Source: Anaerolineae bacterium (GTDB taxonomy: Bacteria; Chloroflexota; Anaerolineae; JAAYZQ01). From it: a stretch of DNA of 7,554 bases. The notes beneath the pieces were generated by a model. That model was given only the letters and a program-made list of their open reading frames with translations. It was not told the origin of the DNA and searched no databases. The DNA lies in the NCBI GenBank assembly GCA_016926595.1, contig JAFGOG010000451.1:1-7554 (forward strand). The letters are read 5' to 3'. Both the position numbers and the translations under genes were made by a program. Shown here in pieces: positions 1 to 7,046 of this stretch (positions are counted from its first letter, which is position 1; each line of letters starts with the position of its first letter).

Positions 1-2
1 CC

Positions 3-33
3 AAAAAAAGTGAGCACGCCCTTAGTTCGCGCT
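3..33 (-). terminator. Possible rho-independent terminator of the left operon
   Basis: Read on the minus strand, AGCGCG (33 to 28) can pair with CGTGCT (18 to 13), with one G-U pair and a 9-nt loop. Three bases later comes a run of seven T (9 to 3). It lies about 150 bases after the stop of the cytochrome fusion gene, so the transcript would have a long 3' tail. A second small hairpin (TTTCGC/GCGAAA, 37-50) sits just upstream. The stem is only 6 bp, so this is a moderate call. I see no gene in the rest of 1-180. Confidence 0.42.
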
Positions 34-180
34 GTTTTTCGCGAGCGAAAGCGGTTTACGCCGGCGGGTTTTTTGCAACGTTAAGGTAAACCAACAGACA
101 ACGTAGGATGCTGCTACCATCCCACAACAGTCAAGCCGGTGGCGCGTCGAACTGACAAGTCCCGAAGGGCACTGTTTAAA

Positions 181-3078
181 TCAGCGCCCCGCGGGCGCCG
201 TGAAGCGGAGGAGTAGGTCGTCGATCGCCTCCGCTTCCTTTCTCATGCCCGCGCTTCGTCGTAGAGTCGACAGCCTGCGCAAATCGAACTCCGGCCAGGG
301 CCCGCCGAACATCAGGATGTCCCGTAAGGCCTGTCGCTGAAACGCCTCTGAAGCGTAGCCCCGCGACAGCACGCGGAGAGTCAGCTCCATGCGAACCAGT
401 GGTCCAGGGTCATCGGCAACGGCCGCCAGCCACTTTTTTCTGCCAGTAACGTCGTGGGTGATCAAAGCACCCAACGCGGCGGCGCGTATACCTGGATCGC
501 GGTGACTCGCAAAGGCTTGCAAGCGAGGCACCAGCGACGCGTCTGCTGCCCGTCGCGCGAGCATACGCAGTGCACTGATCACGACCAGGTGATTGGGATG
601 CGATAGCGCTGCGTCGAGCCCTGCCTTTTGCCCTGCATCGTGCGGCATACGTCGTCGCTTGAGAAGCGCGATCGCCTCGACCCAGGCCCTTGTCGAGTTC
701 GCGTCACTCGCGCCCCATCCGCACAGCTGCTCGATGACCCAGGTCTCGTTATGCGTTGAGTGGCAGTTGAGGCAAGCACTTCGCGTCTCGAGCAGCGTAG
801 CTTCGGCAGGGCGCGGAATCGAGATTCCGTGATCCGTGAAGCTCAGGTCGTAGCCGGAATCGTTACGAAATGGTGTGCTAGGCATATGGCAATCGACACA
901 ACGCACCCGGCTGGTCGCCGCAGCATGGACCTTACGCGCCGGACGGCAGTGCTCACCCCTGTCGTGACACCCACTGCAGTTGGCGTCGTCGATTGCCTCT
1001 TTGGCCTGTGAGCCTACGCTATGCGCAGAATGACAGTGCGTGCAAGTCGCCTTTCCTACCAGATGACACGGGCTACTGGAGAATGCGGCCCACTGGTGCG
1101 CAAAGGCCCATCCTCGACCGTCAGCGAGCACACGGGGATCTTCGAGTCCCACCGGGAGCTGGCGAGGCTGGAGCGTCCTAGGATCCCACACACCCGGATC
1201 CCGGTTCAGACCGTGGCAACGTCGACAGCTCTCTTCCAGGCCAGGGGACCGGGACCGGGCGTCGGCATAGGGATCGCTGTCCGGAGCTCGCCCGCGCAGA
1301 GTCTCGTGATAGCGGACATGCGCGCGACCCGGGCCATGACAGGCTTCGCAGCCAACGCCGAATTCGATCGCTCGCTGTCCACCCTGTACACTATGAAGAA
1401 AAGTGCTGTGACAGCCGACGCACCTTGCACGGCCCAGATTGATGGAACCGTCGGCAGACGGGGTGAGATGTTTGCCATAATAGTCCGCGATCTGCTGTAG
1501 CTTCCCGCTCACCCAGAGGTTGGGCGATAGGCTCTGCCGACCGTTGTTATAGATCCAGAGCTGTGCCTGTTGGGTGCGGCCCGTGCCCAGGATCATGGTC
1601 TTGCTGCCAGAAGGCGCTGGTTTATCGAACCGAACAACGGCACTACTATCGGTGGCCCATGCCATAGTACGAGCGTGGGCCGAATGCTTCCACGCGGCGA
1701 ATGATTCTGCGTGACAGTCGCCGCAATGCTGGCTTCGTACGAAGGCAGCCGGAACGATCCAGGACGGAACAGTGTCCGGTACCGTAAAGTCGCGACTGCT
1801 AACCAGGGGAAGGTCGCCTTGGTAGGCTTCGCGTGGCAGCGCGCGGGTACCACCTTCTGCGGAGCAAGTAAACCGATACAATACCGTGGTGTCTTCAGCT
1901 CCTCGACTGACCAGGGAGATCGGGCCGCTGAGCTCGCGATCGCAAAACGGCTGCGCTAGATACGCGCCAGCCAACGCCCTTATCGCGCCGTAGGCTCCTG
2001 AGGGCAGTACCGCCCACGACCGCTCAGCCAGATATGATATCAGTATTCGTTCGTGCCAACCATCGTAAACCTGACCCAGCTGCTGCCCTTCGGCATTTCG
2101 GGCGGAAGCGGTGACCCGAGCCACGGACGACCGCCGCGGACTGCGTGGCGGGTCGAATCCAATGTCGCCCAGGAGACGATCGGCGGCGGGGCTCTGAGAG
2201 GTGTTGATGAAGTGGCTGGCCGTCGATGATGCACTCGTCGCGATCAACATCAGCGAGAGGGCGGGGAGCGCTTGTAGAGGTACGGGCCGCGGACAAGTAC
2301 TTCCAGGGGCGCGAGCCACCATGAGAAACGGCGGGCGTGATACGAATATCACACCGGCCAGCAGCAGGAGCCCCGCTGTCGTGTTCGGCGCCTCGAACAG
2401 CAACAGCGACATCATCACTATATGCAGACCGAACGCGAGCCAGCGATACCGCGGTAACAGGGAAAGCATTGGCGGGAGGGCCATCAACGCGTGCTGGGTA
2501 GGTGGCAACGTCCACCCAAGCACGTTTGCATGCCATAGTCGCCAATCCACCAAGAGCAGCGCGATCTGAATCCGGAACAGCTGGCTGGGTAACGTTGGAG
2601 CATTCAGGGCCGCCGTGGCTGCGCGACCAATCCTGGCCCGATTCCTTATAATATCGGTTACGCGAAGCGAACGCCCAAGCGGCAGCACACATGCCCAAAG
2701 GCACATGATGGACACTATATGATCGGCGAGGTGGCTGAAGTAGGGTACGGCGTGGCGCGTCGTGACGGCGGCGCCGAGCAGCAAAAGAGCCGAGATCCGT
2801 GGCAACAGGCCGAGTGCGAGGGATATGCCAGCGATCGTAGCGAGCACCAGCACCGGTTCAAAAGCCACTGTGAACCACGACTTCGGAAGATCCGATTCGC
2901 CGAGTACCGGCCCTAATTGCCGCGCCCGTTCGATAAAATGCACAGCCAGAAGTGCACAGAGGCCCAGGCGAAAAATCTCTTCTGGGATCACGCGGCACCG
3001 ACAGCCGTGCTCTGCCCAAGAGCCACACCCGGCGGTCGGGTGCGCTTCACTCGATGCAGTTGGCGTCGCAGTAGCCAA
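181..3078 (-). CDS. HTTM membrane domain fused to octaheme c-type cytochrome with C-terminal HEAT-like repeats
   Basis: A 965-residue fusion protein. Residues about 33-285 form a polytopic membrane region with 7-9 hydrophobic segments. The stretch LADHIVSIMCLWACVLPLGR (118-136 region) matches the conserved helix of HTTM/vitamin K-dependent gamma-carboxylase-like proteins. Residues about 300-440 are a heme-free extracytoplasmic linker domain. Residues 446-775 are a cytochrome c554-type multiheme domain with eight CxxCH sites at 452, 553, 577, 618, 679, 701, 727 and 769. It opens with the family-typical CGDCHAESFAAWKHSAHAR and ends with a DHGISIPRP motif. Residues about 815-915 are helical HEAT-like repeats. 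The hemes would be attached in the periplasm, so the cytochrome faces outward and the HTTM part sits in the inner membrane. The role is probably quinone-linked or periplasmic electron transfer; the partner is unknown. The start used is TTG, three bases after the MBOAT stop, with only a weak GGGG upstream. GTG at 2991 (residue 30), just before the first membrane helix, is an alternative, also without a clear SD. Confidence 0.9.
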   Translation of the reverse strand: MATATPTASSEAHPTAGCGSWAEHGCRCRVIPEEIFRLGLCALLAVHFIERARQLGPVLGESDLPKSWFTVAFEPVLVLATIAGISLALGLLPRISALLLLGAAVTTRHAVPYFSHLADHIVSIMCLWACVLPLGRSLRVTDIIRNRARIGRAATAALNAPTLPSQLFRIQIALLLVDWRLWHANVLGWTLPPTQHALMALPPMLSLLPRYRWLAFGLHIVMMSLLLFEAPNTTAGLLLLAGVIFVSRPPFLMVARAPGSTCPRPVPLQALPALSLMLIATSASSTASHFINTSQSPAADRLLGDIGFDPPRSPRRSSVARVTASARNAEGQQLGQVYDGWHERILISYLAERSWAVLPSGAYGAIRALAGAYLAQPFCDRELSGPISLVSRGAEDTTVLYRFTCSAEGGTRALPREAYQGDLPLVSSRDFTVPDTVPSWIVPAAFVRSQHCGDCHAESFAAWKHSAHARTMAWATDSSAVVRFDKPAPSGSKTMILGTGRTQQAQLWIYNNGRQSLSPNLWVSGKLQQIADYYGKHLTPSADGSINLGRARCVGCHSTFLHSVQGGQRAIEFGVGCEACHGPGRAHVRYHETLRGRAPDSDPYADARSRSPGLEESCRRCHGLNRDPGVWDPRTLQPRQLPVGLEDPRVLADGRGWAFAHQWAAFSSSPCHLVGKATCTHCHSAHSVGSQAKEAIDDANCSGCHDRGEHCRPARKVHAAATSRVRCVDCHMPSTPFRNDSGYDLSFTDHGISIPRPAEATLLETRSACLNCHSTHNETWVIEQLCGWGASDANSTRAWVEAIALLKRRRMPHDAGQKAGLDAALSHPNHLVVISALRMLARRAADASLVPRLQAFASHRDPGIRAAALGALITHDVTGRKKWLAAVADDPGPLVRMELTLRVLSRGYASEAFQRQALRDILMFGGPWPEFDLRRLSTLRRSAGMRKEAEAIDDLLLRFTAPAGR

Positions 3079-3081
3079 GAC

Positions 3082-4374
3082 TCACGCCCCGGTTGCTACG
3101 AGCAATGACAATATATTCGAAAACCAAGACGACAGCAGTGGATCGATCAAGTTCCGGAGTGTCAACCAGGCCATAGCCCAACCTACCTGCGCAAAGACCA
3201 CCCAGCTGGCTACGACGCTGAGTTGCTCCAACAACTGCGGCCGCGCATGAGATCCACGCCGGAAAACCCGTGAGTACTCCGTCAAACCAGACCAAGCCAC
3301 AAATAGTAAGGCGAATATTAAAAACGCGAAGGTATAGGCCATCGAGGCTGGTTGCTTGGGATCGGTCAGGTGGGCCAGGTAGTGGTAGATATCGTGCAGG
3401 ACACCGACGCTGACGAAGGTGACGACGATGGCGAGTGCAGTCCGGGCAGCTCGATGTCCGCGGAGCCGCCGGCTGACGTGGAAAGAGATGGGGAAGTAGA
3501 GGTAGCGCATAGCCCACTGGCCCACCCATAGGTTCCAGCGCCGCCAAAAGTCCATCGGGCTAACTGCGAGAAACGGCATCCGGTAGCACTCGGGTGTCGA
3601 GTATCCGATTAACCGCATAGCGCCAATTTGCACACTCGCGACGCCGCTGAGTGCGAAATACAATCCGAGGGCAGCGCCGCCGAAATAGAACACGGTCGAG
3701 AGGTAGCTGACGACCGTCAGTGGCAACAGAACTGGTGGCTCGGGCATCACGAGATGGATACCATCGAAGATAAGCGCGCGGACAATCCAGGCTGTCACAC
3801 CCTGAGCGATGCGCGAGAGGCCGACAAGATCTAGGCGCGGGGCTGACACCCGCTTACTGCGTTGGGGATAGACCAGAACCGGATCGACGACGATGAAAAA
3901 GACGGCTTGGGTAAGCCCCGGGGGCTTCTTGCTACTGGCAGCCTCGATACAGTAGCTATAGGACGAAAGTGTCATGTACCAGCCCATGAAGACGACGACA
4001 TAGGCCCATGCTCGGTTCGTAACCCATACTGCGGGAACGATCATGAAAAGCGTGCAACACGCGACAAAGAGGCCACCGGTGGTGAGGTTTCCGTTGCGCA
4101 GCAGGGAAGGGAGCCTCGAGGTTGCTGCTGCAGCGACGATAAAGTAGAGCAACCCCGCCAGTACCGGCACGTGCCCTGTCCACCTGTCGCCAAGCAGGGC
4201 TGCCGCCGCCAGGATGGCGCTGTAGGATGTGATCGCCACGCCGCGTATGCGTTGGTTCGAGTCGCGGGTAAAGCATGCGTATGCCACGAACGGCAGCAGT
4301 AGACTGCCGAGCTGCCAAAACGACTGGCGTATCGGTTCTCGTAACACCTCTATCCAGAAGGCCGCTTGTGGCAT
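3082..4374 (-). CDS. MBOAT-family membrane-bound O-acyltransferase
   Basis: A 430-residue integral membrane protein with roughly ten hydrophobic segments. MBOAT enzymes move acyl groups to hydroxyls on sugars, lipids or proteins within the membrane. The family block SPMDFWRRWNLWVGQW (272-287), followed by LYFPI, is clear. The invariant histidine of the family is His327 in VGVLHDIYH. A VYPQR segment (168-172) followed by helix LSRIAQGV resembles the usual PYP..F..P region. The length is a little below the usual 450-500 residues. The frame stays open upstream to 4515, but ATG 4374 is preferred: it overlaps the protease stop in TGATG and has GGGAGGG just before it, and the extension would be hydrophilic. 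No DltD/AlgJ-like partner is present in the window, so the acyl acceptor is unknown. The operon context suggests an envelope substrate. Confidence 0.9.
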   Translation of the reverse strand: MPQAAFWIEVLREPIRQSFWQLGSLLLPFVAYACFTRDSNQRIRGVAITSYSAILAAAALLGDRWTGHVPVLAGLLYFIVAAAATSRLPSLLRNGNLTTGGLFVACCTLFMIVPAVWVTNRAWAYVVVFMGWYMTLSSYSYCIEAASSKKPPGLTQAVFFIVVDPVLVYPQRSKRVSAPRLDLVGLSRIAQGVTAWIVRALIFDGIHLVMPEPPVLLPLTVVSYLSTVFYFGGAALGLYFALSGVASVQIGAMRLIGYSTPECYRMPFLAVSPMDFWRRWNLWVGQWAMRYLYFPISFHVSRRLRGHRAARTALAIVVTFVSVGVLHDIYHYLAHLTDPKQPASMAYTFAFLIFALLFVAWSGLTEYSRVFRRGSHARPQLLEQLSVVASWVVFAQVGWAMAWLTLRNLIDPLLSSWFSNILSLLVATGA

Positions 4375-5459
4375 CAACCCTCCCGCGACTTTCCCATCGC
4401 GCGGCGCAACAAAAGCGGGAGCCAAGCACCGAACATGCTCCGCGGCAGATGCGCGCGGTCGTGCTTGCGACAATGCCATAAGAGTAAAACGACCAACATT
4501 AATGATAGCCACCACGCACCGCTTGTTTCAGGACCTGTTCTGACGTACACGCCGCAGCCGGCCGAATAGGGCGCGCCACAACTCTTGGAGCGAGCCCCGG
4601 TTGTGGCGAGCGGCTCACCAGCTCTATCGAGCCCCGGTGCCTGGCAGCTTGGACCGGGACGCCAGCGCCCTTGGTCATCAAAGCAAGGGGTAACATCGTA
4701 GCCGGAGTCAGACTCGAGCCACGTCACCATCTTCGAGATATCCGTGTACCAACCAACCCCGCATTCGCCGACAATGCCCGATGATAGCAAACCGAGCATT
4801 CTCCAATCTGGCTCCGACGCCCCTGGTTCGCTCACGTCGATGAACGCCGGGCCGCTCGAGTCCCCGCGACAGGTGCCGATTTCCATATCACCGATCACGA
4901 TCTCCCTACCCATGCGCACTACCTCTGTCCGGGCGACGCGTTTGATTCCTGGCGTGTCGTCCTCGAGTGAGGCAAATCCAAAGCCGAGAATGGTCACCTC
5001 AGTGCCGGGCTGTACCGAAGCGCGCTCGCATCCGACGCTAGGCGGTATCGCTGCGACATCGCGAAGCGGCTCGGTCAGCTCGCAGTATGCAAAGTCATTG
5101 CCTCGGCCAATGGCCGAGTCTGGATAGACCCGGCACCGCTTGATGTCCACGTGCCGATACCTCGAAGGTTCGCGCAATGCGACGATCCCTGAATCCGGGT
5201 CCATCTCGACATCGAGCGCGCTGCCGAGCCAGGCGCGTTCATGCTCTTCGCCGCAATGCCCAGCGTACACGAGCAGGCGCGGGTGTACGAGCGTCGCACC
5301 ACAGCCGCTTTCCAACCAGACCACACCCGGCCATGCCGACTGAGTGACCTCCTTCCCTCCCAGCAGCGGCTCCTGGCGCCGTGCAACCTCGACGCTCCGA
5401 ACGCTACAACCGGAGAGTACAAGCGGCCAAACCAGTTTCAGGATCTCAAGCCACCTCAT
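4374..5459 (-). CDS. Exported trypsin-like serine protease (S1 family) with lipobox and MYXO-CTERM-like tail
   Basis: A 361-residue protein from ATG 5459. The N-terminus is a short lipoprotein signal with lipobox LSGC (lipidated Cys18). The trypsin fold follows: His68 in VYAGHC, Asp122 in NDFAYCEL and Ser201 in CRGDSSGPAF. The catalytic triad is therefore complete, although GDSGGP reads GDSSGP. Several cysteines suggest disulfides. After the catalytic domain comes a Cys/Gly stretch (CGAPYSAGCG, 294-303), a hydrophobic segment (315-330) and CRKHDR. This is the layout of MYXO-CTERM surface-sorting signals, but about 27 more residues follow, including a second short hydrophobic stretch. An in-frame GTG at 5510 would add 17 residues but lies upstream of the -10 box, so ATG 5459 is preferred. 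It is the first gene of the operon with the MBOAT and HTTM-cytochrome genes. The substrate is unknown. Confidence 0.87.
   Translation of the reverse strand: MRWLEILKLVWPLVLSGCSVRSVEVARRQEPLLGGKEVTQSAWPGVVWLESGCGATLVHPRLLVYAGHCGEEHERAWLGSALDVEMDPDSGIVALREPSRYRHVDIKRCRVYPDSAIGRGNDFAYCELTEPLRDVAAIPPSVGCERASVQPGTEVTILGFGFASLEDDTPGIKRVARTEVVRMGREIVIGDMEIGTCRGDSSGPAFIDVSEPGASEPDWRMLGLLSSGIVGECGVGWYTDISKMVTWLESDSGYDVTPCFDDQGRWRPGPSCQAPGLDRAGEPLATTGARSKSCGAPYSAGCGVYVRTGPETSGAWWLSLMLVVLLLWHCRKHDRAHLPRSMFGAWLPLLLRRAMGKSREG
4378..4384 (-). promoter_or_regulatory. Shine-Dalgarno deciding the MBOAT start
   Basis: Minus-strand GGGAGGG lies 3 nt before ATG 4374, inside the last codons of the protease gene (encoding Arg-Glu-Gly). 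The protease stop TGA shares its final A with the ATG. This arrangement favours termination-reinitiation and sets the MBOAT start at 4374, not at the upstream in-frame start at 4515. Confidence 0.75.
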
Positions 5460-5462
5460 GCC

Positions 5463-5486
5463 ACTCAATACTAGTTCAGGTTGAGT
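5463..5486. repeat. Short inverted repeat between -10 box and start codon (possible operator)
   Basis: ACTCAA (5463-5468) and TTGAGT (5481-5486) are perfect 6-bp inverted arms separated by 12 bp. The spacer also contains the palindrome ACTAGT (5470-5475). The element lies over the expected transcription start and 5' leader of the protease operon, where a repressor site or a small leader hairpin could act. Arms this short can arise by chance. Confidence 0.3.
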
Positions 5487-5514
5487 ATTATAGGACGGGG
5501 CAAAGGCCACGCAA
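5487..5514 (-). promoter_or_regulatory. Putative sigma70-type promoter of the protease-MBOAT-cytochrome operon
   Basis: On the minus strand a perfect TATAAT lies at 5492-5487. A weak -35 (TTGCGT, 5514-5509, three matches to TTGACA) sits 16 bp upstream. Transcription would start near 5480, leaving a leader of about 20 nt before ATG 5459. It lies in the only sizeable intergenic gap among the genes, just where a new operon would begin. The -10 is strong and the -35 poor. Confidence 0.5.
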
Positions 5515-5552
5515 CAACAACACCGGATGCTCGCTTGCTCTTCACGGTACAG

Positions 5553-5562
5553 AACCTAGGTT
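5553..5562. other. 10-bp perfect palindrome AACCTAGGTT in the intergenic gap
   Basis: AACCTAGGTT is a perfect palindrome located about 20 bp after the stop of the membrane-anchored protein gene and about 60 bp upstream of the TATAAT box. It has no loop, and the T run on the minus strand precedes the palindrome, so it does not look like a terminator. A dimeric regulator site is possible. Chance is also possible. Confidence 0.2.
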
Positions 5563-5580
5563 AAAAATCGTTCAAGTTCA

Positions 5581-6246
5581 TCAACGCGTCGGTTCATCTT
5601 CATCCTCTGGGGAGAGAGGTAGTCTGCCGGGGGCAAAGTAGGCAACGATGCTCGCGCCGCTGCTCGTGACCTCGGGCTTGCCCACCCTAACGTCGAAGTC
5701 CGAATTTCGGGGCATACGGGCCATGCTAAAGATCTGTTCGATGTTTTCAAAGGCGAAGCGCACTCGGCAGAGCGTTCGCCTGCACGACACATCCTGAGCT
5801 CGTGGACGGATATCAAGTTTGTCGAATGTATCCAGTAAATAGCGCTCCACAGCGATAGTGTGTTGCGAGTTCACCGACTCATTCAACCAGTGCTCATACA
5901 GAGGTTTCAAGTCCCCCGAGATCTCCGAACCACTTGCCTGCCGGAGGTCGATCGCAGTGCTGGGCGGTGACACTGATAGCTTGCGTTGCCCTGCCTGCTC
6001 ATGATCCGCTTCGGCTGCAGCGGACAAAGACAGCTGGGGCGCGGTCTCGGACGGCTCGGATGGCACGTTATCGGGTTTCCAGGAGGGGGCTTGCGGCAAG
6101 TCCGGTTCGATCGATGCATAAGAGTCCCACTCCGAAGCGGCCGGACACTCGAGCAGTTTCCACATAAAAAAGAGCGTCCATAATACGATCAATGATCCGC
6201 CAATGAGTAGAAAAACACGCACCAGACTAGTACCTATTCGTTGCAT
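5581..6246 (-). CDS. Membrane-anchored extracytoplasmic protein with SCRRTLCR motif, function unknown
   Basis: A 221-residue protein I cannot assign to a named family. Residues 8-28 are one hydrophobic helix after a short basic N-terminus (MQRIGTSLVR), giving an N-in, C-out anchor. Residues 35-110 are a disordered Pro/Ser/Glu-rich linker. Residues 115-210 form a compact domain with DVSCRRTLCRVRF (Cys155 and Cys160), which probably form a disulfide outside the cytoplasm. The last residues are very acidic (PEDEDEPTR). Small proteins with a C-x4-C-R strand like this are, in my recollection, common among uncharacterised myxobacterial envelope proteins. The chosen ATG 6246 overlaps the preceding lipoprotein gene by 13 nt, which suggests coupled translation. 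An in-frame ATG at 6336 would add 30 residues before the helix and has no better ribosome site. It is the last gene before the intergenic gap. Confidence 0.75.
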   Translation of the reverse strand: MQRIGTSLVRVFLLIGGSLIVLWTLFFMWKLLECPAASEWDSYASIEPDLPQAPSWKPDNVPSEPSETAPQLSLSAAAEADHEQAGQRKLSVSPPSTAIDLRQASGSEISGDLKPLYEHWLNESVNSQHTIAVERYLLDTFDKLDIRPRAQDVSCRRTLCRVRFAFENIEQIFSMARMPRNSDFDVRVGKPEVTSSGASIVAYFAPGRLPLSPEDEDEPTR

Positions 6247-7046
6247 TTTGTCTGGGCAGAACAGAGTCCAAGATCGGTTGCTCGCTGACCGCCCAACGGG
6301 TTGGCTTCTCCCACCTGCTGAAAAATCTCCCGGCATGGACCGGGCTCAGTCGGGGTGCCAACACATTCGAATGGGTCCAGGTCTGCCTCGTCGCAACAAC
6401 TGGCAATCGCCAGACAGCCAAAGTCACCGAGGCAGGCCCCAAAGTCGCCCGGGCACTCGCGACACAGGCACTCATTACGCTCGGTAACCGCGTCGATGCT
6501 CTCGAGCGCAGCTCTACAATCGTCCGCGGTCTCCGCAGTCTCGACCCCCAGAAGCCCACTGCAAGTTGGACAGGCGGCAACACGCCGTAGGACATCGGTA
6601 AAGCCGCTCGGCTCGCAGATCGGCTCTGGCTGCTGTTCCTGGAAGCACTTCACGCACCGGTCGTCCACCTCTGACTGGCAATCCTCGACCACAGTGGGAA
6701 TATCCGTCGCCTCCAGGCATTCGCAAACGCTTTGCTTTTCTTCCGGACTAGCCTCGAGTTGCTTGAGTATCTGAATTTCAATTGGAATCTCATCATCGTT
6801 TGGAATCTCACCATCGTTGCTCGAATCTCTGCCGGTCGGGCTGACAGCTGCTGTGCTCACACCTGCATCCTTGGCAGACCTCGAGCCCCTATCAGCCTTT
6901 CCAGCGCTAGGGCTGGTATCCGGCTCGTTAGCCGACGAGTCGTAGCACGCGGTCAGGGCTATAACCACCCCTAACGCAGACGTTTGAACAAGCTTCCTAG
7001 CAATAGTTACGATGCTCGCCACTACTCTATTGAACACATGCGTCAA
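6234..7046 (-). CDS. Cys-rich lipoprotein, function unknown
   Basis: A 270-residue protein. The N-terminus has basic residues, a hydrophobic stretch and lipobox LTAC, so Cys34 is the likely lipidation site. Residues 35-95 are a disordered Asp/Ser/Pro linker containing a duplicated hexapeptide (GEIPND/DEIPIE type). Residues 105-270 hold 20 cysteines, many as CxC or CxxC (CEC 108-110, CVKC 131-134, CPTC 159-162, CLCREC 193-198, CC 217-218). The even number and exported location suggest a disulfide-knitted surface domain; metal binding is less likely but not excluded. There are no CxxCH heme sites. The start is TTG 7046: GGAGG lies 6 nt upstream, the best ribosome site in the window. The gene overlaps the end of the upstream Cys-rich gene by 20 nt and the next gene by 13 nt. 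Confidence 0.83.
   Translation of the reverse strand: MTHVFNRVVASIVTIARKLVQTSALGVVIALTACYDSSANEPDTSPSAGKADRGSRSAKDAGVSTAAVSPTGRDSSNDGEIPNDDEIPIEIQILKQLEASPEEKQSVCECLEATDIPTVVEDCQSEVDDRCVKCFQEQQPEPICEPSGFTDVLRRVAACPTCSGLLGVETAETADDCRAALESIDAVTERNECLCRECPGDFGACLGDFGCLAIASCCDEADLDPFECVGTPTEPGPCREIFQQVGEANPLGGQRATDLGLCSAQTKCNE
6782..6817. repeat. Two-copy 18-bp tandem duplication in the lipoprotein linker
   Basis: Units 6782-6799 and 6800-6817 differ at one base. They encode two consecutive acidic hexapeptides (NDGEIP, NDDEIP) just before the Cys-rich domain of the lipoprotein. The 18-bp period equals that of the larger hexapeptide array in the upstream neighbour. Confidence 0.8.

Noticed and set aside
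1021..1100. A ninth heme site in SSPCHLVGKATCTHCH of the cytochrome
   Set aside because: Only CTHCH has the CxxCH spacing; the earlier PCH lacks a paired cysteine.
1021..1500. Plus-strand open frame opposite the heme domain
   Set aside because: The antisense frame lies opposite eight well-formed CxxCH motifs; no SD or family signature is visible.
2024..2704. 226-codon minus-strand open frame inside the cytochrome fusion gene
   Set aside because: It is a shadow in another frame of the fusion gene, with Arg/Ala/Pro-rich composition and no motifs, while the overlapped frame has clear membrane helices.
3862..4302. Plus-strand open frame opposite the MBOAT gene
   Set aside because: It is an antisense shadow of a clear membrane protein; its charged, Cys-scattered composition is typical of such frames.
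3956..4429. 157-codon minus-strand open frame across the protease-MBOAT junction
   Set aside because: It overlaps two well supported genes in a third frame and shows no domain.
5457..5510. GTG 5510 as start of the protease
   Set aside because: It lies upstream of the TATAAT box and would bury the lipoprotein signal; ATG 5459 gives a standard signal peptide at once.
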